From JABDMH01 sp965223165 (GTDB lineage: Bacteria; Bacteroidota; Bacteroidia; Chitinophagales; Saprospiraceae): 64,000 nucleotides of DNA. Below, piece after piece: positions 61,207 to 64,000 of the stretch. Numbering within the stretch: the stretch's first letter is position 1; each line of letters starts with the position of its first letter. The stretch is taken from contig CBDCVQ010000019.1 of NCBI GenBank assembly GCA_965223165.1, forward strand, positions 372,001 through 436,000, in the 5' to 3' direction. A program made the position numbers and the translations under genes. The notes below the pieces were generated by a model, which was not told the origin of the DNA, made no database searches, and saw only the letters and a program-made list of their open reading frames with translations.

Positions 61207-61372
61207 CTAGTAGAGTTTCGCATTAAATCTTGTAGCTAATTCTAATGTCTTTGGTCCGCATACTTCGTTGCAAAGCCTCGCCATAGCTACGGCTATGCCT
61301 GTGTTTCGCGCCTCGTCTGCGAACAAAATCCTATTAGAATTATTCAACATATCTAATGCGAAACTCTACTAG
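61207..61372. repeat. MITE-like hairpin element, short form (copy 3)
   Basis: 166 bp with CTAGTAGAGTTTCGCATTA at the left and the exact inverse TAATGCGAAACTCTACTAG at the right, 19 bp of perfect terminal inverted repeat. The interior arms pair further (ATTCTAAT/ATTAGAAT, TTTGGTCCGCA/TGCGAACAAA). Nearly identical to the copy at 55614-55778, so spread is recent. Confidence 0.9.
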
Positions 61373-61408
61373 GTGCCGTTGAAATAACTCAATAAGAACA
61401 ACCTGGCC

Positions 61409-61432
61409 GTGTCAGGCGTCCTCGCCTGACAC
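61409..61432. repeat. REP-like hairpin 2
   Basis: GTGTCAGGCG, loop TCCT, CGCCTGACAC: a perfect 10-bp stem with the same GGCG/CGCC neck as hairpin 1 but different outer bases. Confidence 0.8.
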
Positions 61433-61618
61433 ATACTAGCAAGGTTATGCCCTGGAGTAGTCTTCTTAGGTGTGTTCAAAGGGCATTTTTGCCAGCAATT
61501 TTTTGGCCGTTGATAGGGGTAGGTGCAGAATCTCATAATGCGATTGCCCTGGCACGCGGATACGGTCGCGCACAAAGGCCAGACGGTTTCCTATCTTTAG
61601 TTTCCATCTGAAAATAAT

Positions 61619-63727
61619 ATGAGCTACGTGCGTACGGGCCTGCCCTCCTTGACTATCTGCGTCATCGTCCTGATCGCATGGGGTTGCCGGCAGGATTCTC
61701 CTCCGCACCCCGGCGCAGGCTCAGATTGGGCCCACTACCTGGGGCATCCCACCAGCAACCAGTATTCTCATTTGGACCAAATCAATGTAGACAACGCCGA
61801 CCAATTGGAGGTTGCCTGGACCTATGTCACCGGAGACACGGCCATGTATCAGACCAACAATCTGGTGGTTGATGGCATCGTCTACACTGCCACCCCTCGA
61901 AGCAGGGTCGTAGCCCTGGACGGATCCAATGGTGAACCGCGGTGGACCTTTGACCCGGACGACGAGCGTGCGGGCTTGACCGACGGCGACCAACGCGGAC
62001 TCATGTATTGGCATGATGGGACCCGTGGCCGGATACTGACCTTTAAGGGCACTTATTTGTTTGCCCTTGATGCGGGGACGGGTGAAGTGATCACCTCTTT
62101 TGGAGAGGATGGTACCATTCACATGGGCGATGGCATGGATGTACCTGGCCGACCCAATGTCACGCTTAATACGCCGGGGCAGATCTATCAGGATCTACTG
62201 ATCATAGGAGCGAACACAAGTGAGGATGTGCCTGGCGCCGTGCGTGCCTTTGACCTACATACGGGACAGCGTCGATGGATTTTTCACTCGTTGCCGAGGC
62301 CTGGGGAAGAAGGATCCGACACTTGGCCTGAAGATTATCTGGACAAGACAGGTGGAGCCTCTGACTGGTCGGGTCTAGCGCTAGATGCAGCCAGGGGTAT
62401 CGTCTACCTCAGCACGGAAACGGCCGGCCCGGATTTCTATGGTGAAGAACGCTATGGGGCGAACCTTTTTGCCAATTCTGTGGTAGCACTAAATGCCGCC
62501 ACCGGCGAGAAATTGTGGCATCACCAATTGGTACATCACGATCTGTGGGACCTAGATTGTCCTACCCCTCCCACCCTGCTGACCGTCCGTCATAATGGTC
62601 AACCACGTGATATCGTAGCGCAGGGGACCAAAATGGGTCTGCTGTTTGTCTTTGACCGCGTCACGGGCGAACCTCTATGGCCGATTGAAGAAAGACCGAA
62701 ACCACCCTCACGCATGCCTGACGTGCGTAGCTGGCCCACGCAGCCGTTTCCGACCAAGCCGCCTCCGCTGATGCGACAACGCTACACGGAAGACGACCTC
62801 TCCAACATCTCACCAAGGGCCGAACTGCTGACCAAAGAAGTGTTGGCTCAGTCGGGCAACTTCGGTGCCTATCCTCCGCCCAGCCTGGAGCAGATCATTA
62901 TGTTTCCCGGATACGACGGCGGCATGGAGTGGGGTGGATCTGCCGCCGATGCCCAAGGCATTTTGTATGTCAATGTCAATGAGATGCCATGGTTCTATCA
63001 GCTGGTCCCGACGCGTGGCGCGGACGGCGAAGCCCTTTCCTATGGCGAACGCCACTATCTCAGCAATTGCGCTGCGTGTCATGGTGTCGATCGAAAAGGC
63101 GATCCGGCAGGGGGATTTCCTGCCTTGGACGATGTGGCCGGACGACTGACAAGAGAGGTGGTCATGACCTTCGTGACCAACGGTGGCGGGCGCATGCCAG
63201 CCTTTAATTATGTGGCACGAGAAAGACAGGAGGCGATCGTAGATTTTCTCTTTGGAATAGAAACACAGCTAACAGCCAAACAAAAGAACGAGCAAATACC
63301 GCCTTACGTGTTTCGAGGGTTTCAGCGGTGGTTGGACGAGGAAGGCTACCCAGCGATTAAGCCGCCTTGGGGAACGCTCAATGCAGTGGACCTAAATACC
63401 GGCACCATCAAATGGAAGGTACCCTTGGGAGAGTTTGAGGAGTTGACCAAGCGGGGTATACCCATCACCGGAACGGAAAATTATGGAGGTCCCGTGGTGA
63501 CGGCCGGAGGAGTGCTATTTATTGGTGCGACCGCCGACTCAAAGTTTCGAGTATTTGACAAGGAGGACGGCCGCATCCTGTTGGAGCACGATTTGCCGTT
63601 TGATGGAAACTCCACCCCCAGCACTTATGAGGCAAACGGGAAGCAATATGTAATTATCTCAGCTGGCGGTGCCAAGAAAAATCCGAGAAAAGGCGGTACG
63701 TTAGTGGCCTTTGCCTTGCCGGACTAG
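61619..63727 (+). CDS. PQQ-dependent dehydrogenase with internal cytochrome c domain (lipoprotein)
   Basis: A 702-residue exported quinoprotein. The signal LTICVIVLIAWGC ends in a lipobox cysteine. The eight-bladed propeller has SDWAHYLGHPTSNQYSHLDQ, VVALDGSNGEPRWTFDPDD, VVALNAATGEKLWHHQLVHH with DLWDLDCPTPP, and finally LNAVDLNTGTIKWKVPLGEF, AGGVLFIGATADSKFRVF. Between two blades, near residues 470-555, a small cytochrome c domain is inserted (CAACHGVDRKGDPAGGFPAL, GGGRMPAF). It resembles glucose/quinate dehydrogenases. It would oxidise a sugar or alcohol and pass electrons through its own heme. No PQQ biosynthesis gene is in the window. An upstream repeat region separates it from the lipocalin gene. 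Confidence 0.9.
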   Translation: MSYVRTGLPSLTICVIVLIAWGCRQDSPPHPGAGSDWAHYLGHPTSNQYSHLDQINVDNADQLEVAWTYVTGDTAMYQTNNLVVDGIVYTATPRSRVVALDGSNGEPRWTFDPDDERAGLTDGDQRGLMYWHDGTRGRILTFKGTYLFALDAGTGEVITSFGEDGTIHMGDGMDVPGRPNVTLNTPGQIYQDLLIIGANTSEDVPGAVRAFDLHTGQRRWIFHSLPRPGEEGSDTWPEDYLDKTGGASDWSGLALDAARGIVYLSTETAGPDFYGEERYGANLFANSVVALNAATGEKLWHHQLVHHDLWDLDCPTPPTLLTVRHNGQPRDIVAQGTKMGLLFVFDRVTGEPLWPIEERPKPPSRMPDVRSWPTQPFPTKPPPLMRQRYTEDDLSNISPRAELLTKEVLAQSGNFGAYPPPSLEQIIMFPGYDGGMEWGGSAADAQGILYVNVNEMPWFYQLVPTRGADGEALSYGERHYLSNCAACHGVDRKGDPAGGFPALDDVAGRLTREVVMTFVTNGGGRMPAFNYVARERQEAIVDFLFGIETQLTAKQKNEQIPPYVFRGFQRWLDEEGYPAIKPPWGTLNAVDLNTGTIKWKVPLGEFEELTKRGIPITGTENYGGPVVTAGGVLFIGATADSKFRVFDKEDGRILLEHDLPFDGNSTPSTYEANGKQYVIISAGGAKKNPRKGGTLVAFALPD

Positions 63728-63763
63728 TACTGGTACGCAGACGTCAACAAAAAATCTCCGCCC

Positions 63764-64000
63764 TTGGATTGCCGAAAAACGATCATCGAATCTAGACGCA
63801 TGTTGCTGGTCTCTGTCACGATGCAATTTAAAGAGGAGATATTTCGAGAGTTTGATGAGATGATCACCCGATACATGCACCCAGCAAGGCATCCAAATAT
63901 CCAGTTTACCGAAAAAACCATCGACAAGTGGCAACGGCGGATGAAAAACGGAGAGATCCTTTATGTCGTGGCCATGGACAAATTCACTGGAGATTTTCTA
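63764..64000 (+). CDS. GNAT family N-acetyltransferase (partial, 3' end outside window)
   Basis: Only about 79 codons are visible. The frame reads RKTIIESRRMLLVSVTMQFK, EEIFREFDEMITRYMHPARH and ILYVVAMDKFTGDFL, which matches the first strands and helices of RimJ/RimL-type GNATs (EEIFREF, TRYM, LDKxTGEFLG). TTG at 63764 would include the first beta strand, as in typical members; ATG at 63800 starts later. The acetyl-CoA motif lies beyond the edge. It may be an operon partner of the PQQ dehydrogenase, 36 nt downstream of its stop, but the substrates are unknown. Confidence 0.75.
   Translation, partial: MDCRKTIIESRRMLLVSVTMQFKEEIFREFDEMITRYMHPARHPNIQFTEKTIDKWQRRMKNGEILYVVAMDKFTGDFL

Larger units (their letters stand above)
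60792..61618. other. 827-bp intergenic region rich in palindromes
   Basis: No convincing gene. It holds a 55-bp deletion derivative of the MITE-like element (61028-61082), two strong 10-bp hairpins (61153-61176 and 61409-61432), a full element copy (61207-61372), and the promoter region of the PQQ dehydrogenase. Small minus-strand frames near 61369-61708 run through the hairpins and read like chance. Confidence 0.6.

Noticed and set aside
1..64000. tRNA or rRNA genes
   Set aside because: No cloverleaf with a TTCGA/TTCAA arm and CCA end and no rRNA-like conserved stretch was noticed in the intergenic regions.

Overview
The window looks like a chromosomal segment of an environmental Bacteroidota bacterium, most likely of the Saprospiraceae/Lewinella type. 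The main evidence is a SusC/SusD pair, many lipoproteins, Por-type (T9SS) C-terminal sorting domains, AT-rich leaders without strong Shine-Dalgarno sites, and paired DUF1800/DUF1501 and cytochrome/DUF1501 genes. No rRNA, tRNA or CRISPR array was seen.

Region 1 (1-8.4 kb) is accessory DNA. Five minus-strand genes (a prolyl oligopeptidase cut by the window edge, two hypothetical proteins, a CPBP membrane protease and a pRiA4b ORF-3-like protein) are separated by decayed mobile elements: two copies of an IS91-associated tyrosine recombinase, IS91-type transposase remnants, a 285-bp repeat, an IS66-like scrap and a 165-230 bp hairpin element. Four of these genes start 15-28 nt after an AAC/GTT box at the foot of a 111-136 bp imperfect hairpin. 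I read this as a decayed integron-cassette (attC) array.

Region 2 (8.4-17.8 kb) holds a seven-gene minus-strand export operon: TetR, TolC, HlyD, two ABC ATPases and two ABC-2 permeases. It resembles E. coli ybhGFSR with the double ATPase split in two and its own outer-membrane channel. Upstream lies a 1.25-kb array of nine 127/177-bp repeats and a short microsatellite, then a secreted TPR protein with a strong terminator.

Region 3 (17.8-26.3 kb) has a YghZ-like aldo/keto reductase, modABC for molybdate uptake, and a cytochrome-type DUF1549/DUF1553 lipoprotein directly followed by a Tat-exported DUF1501 protein.

Region 4 (26.5-41.3 kb) has SusC, SusD and a SusE/F-like lipoprotein, a T9SS-targeted aryl-sulfate sulfotransferase-like protein, a DUF1800-DUF1501 operon, a DUF234-type ATPase with a 54-bp repeat block in front of it, and a Gfo/Idh/MocA oxidoreductase.

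Region 5 (41.3-55.6 kb) looks catabolic: GH92 alpha-mannosidase, SGNH hydrolase and FG-GAP protein on the minus strand, then MtnA, a sulfatase, an amino-acid permease, an aldo/keto reductase fused to a Rid domain, an S9 peptidase and a HAD-GNAT fusion on the plus strand.

Region 6 (55.6-64 kb) has a Dps protein and a tightly coupled operon of two ATP-grasp ligases, an AstE/aspartoacylase-like deacylase and a TfoX-N protein, which is the best candidate here for an undescribed biosynthetic system. A lipocalin-like lipoprotein, hairpin repeats, a PQQ dehydrogenase with an internal cytochrome c domain and the start of a GNAT acetyltransferase follow. Functions are read from protein motifs by eye; no database search was possible.
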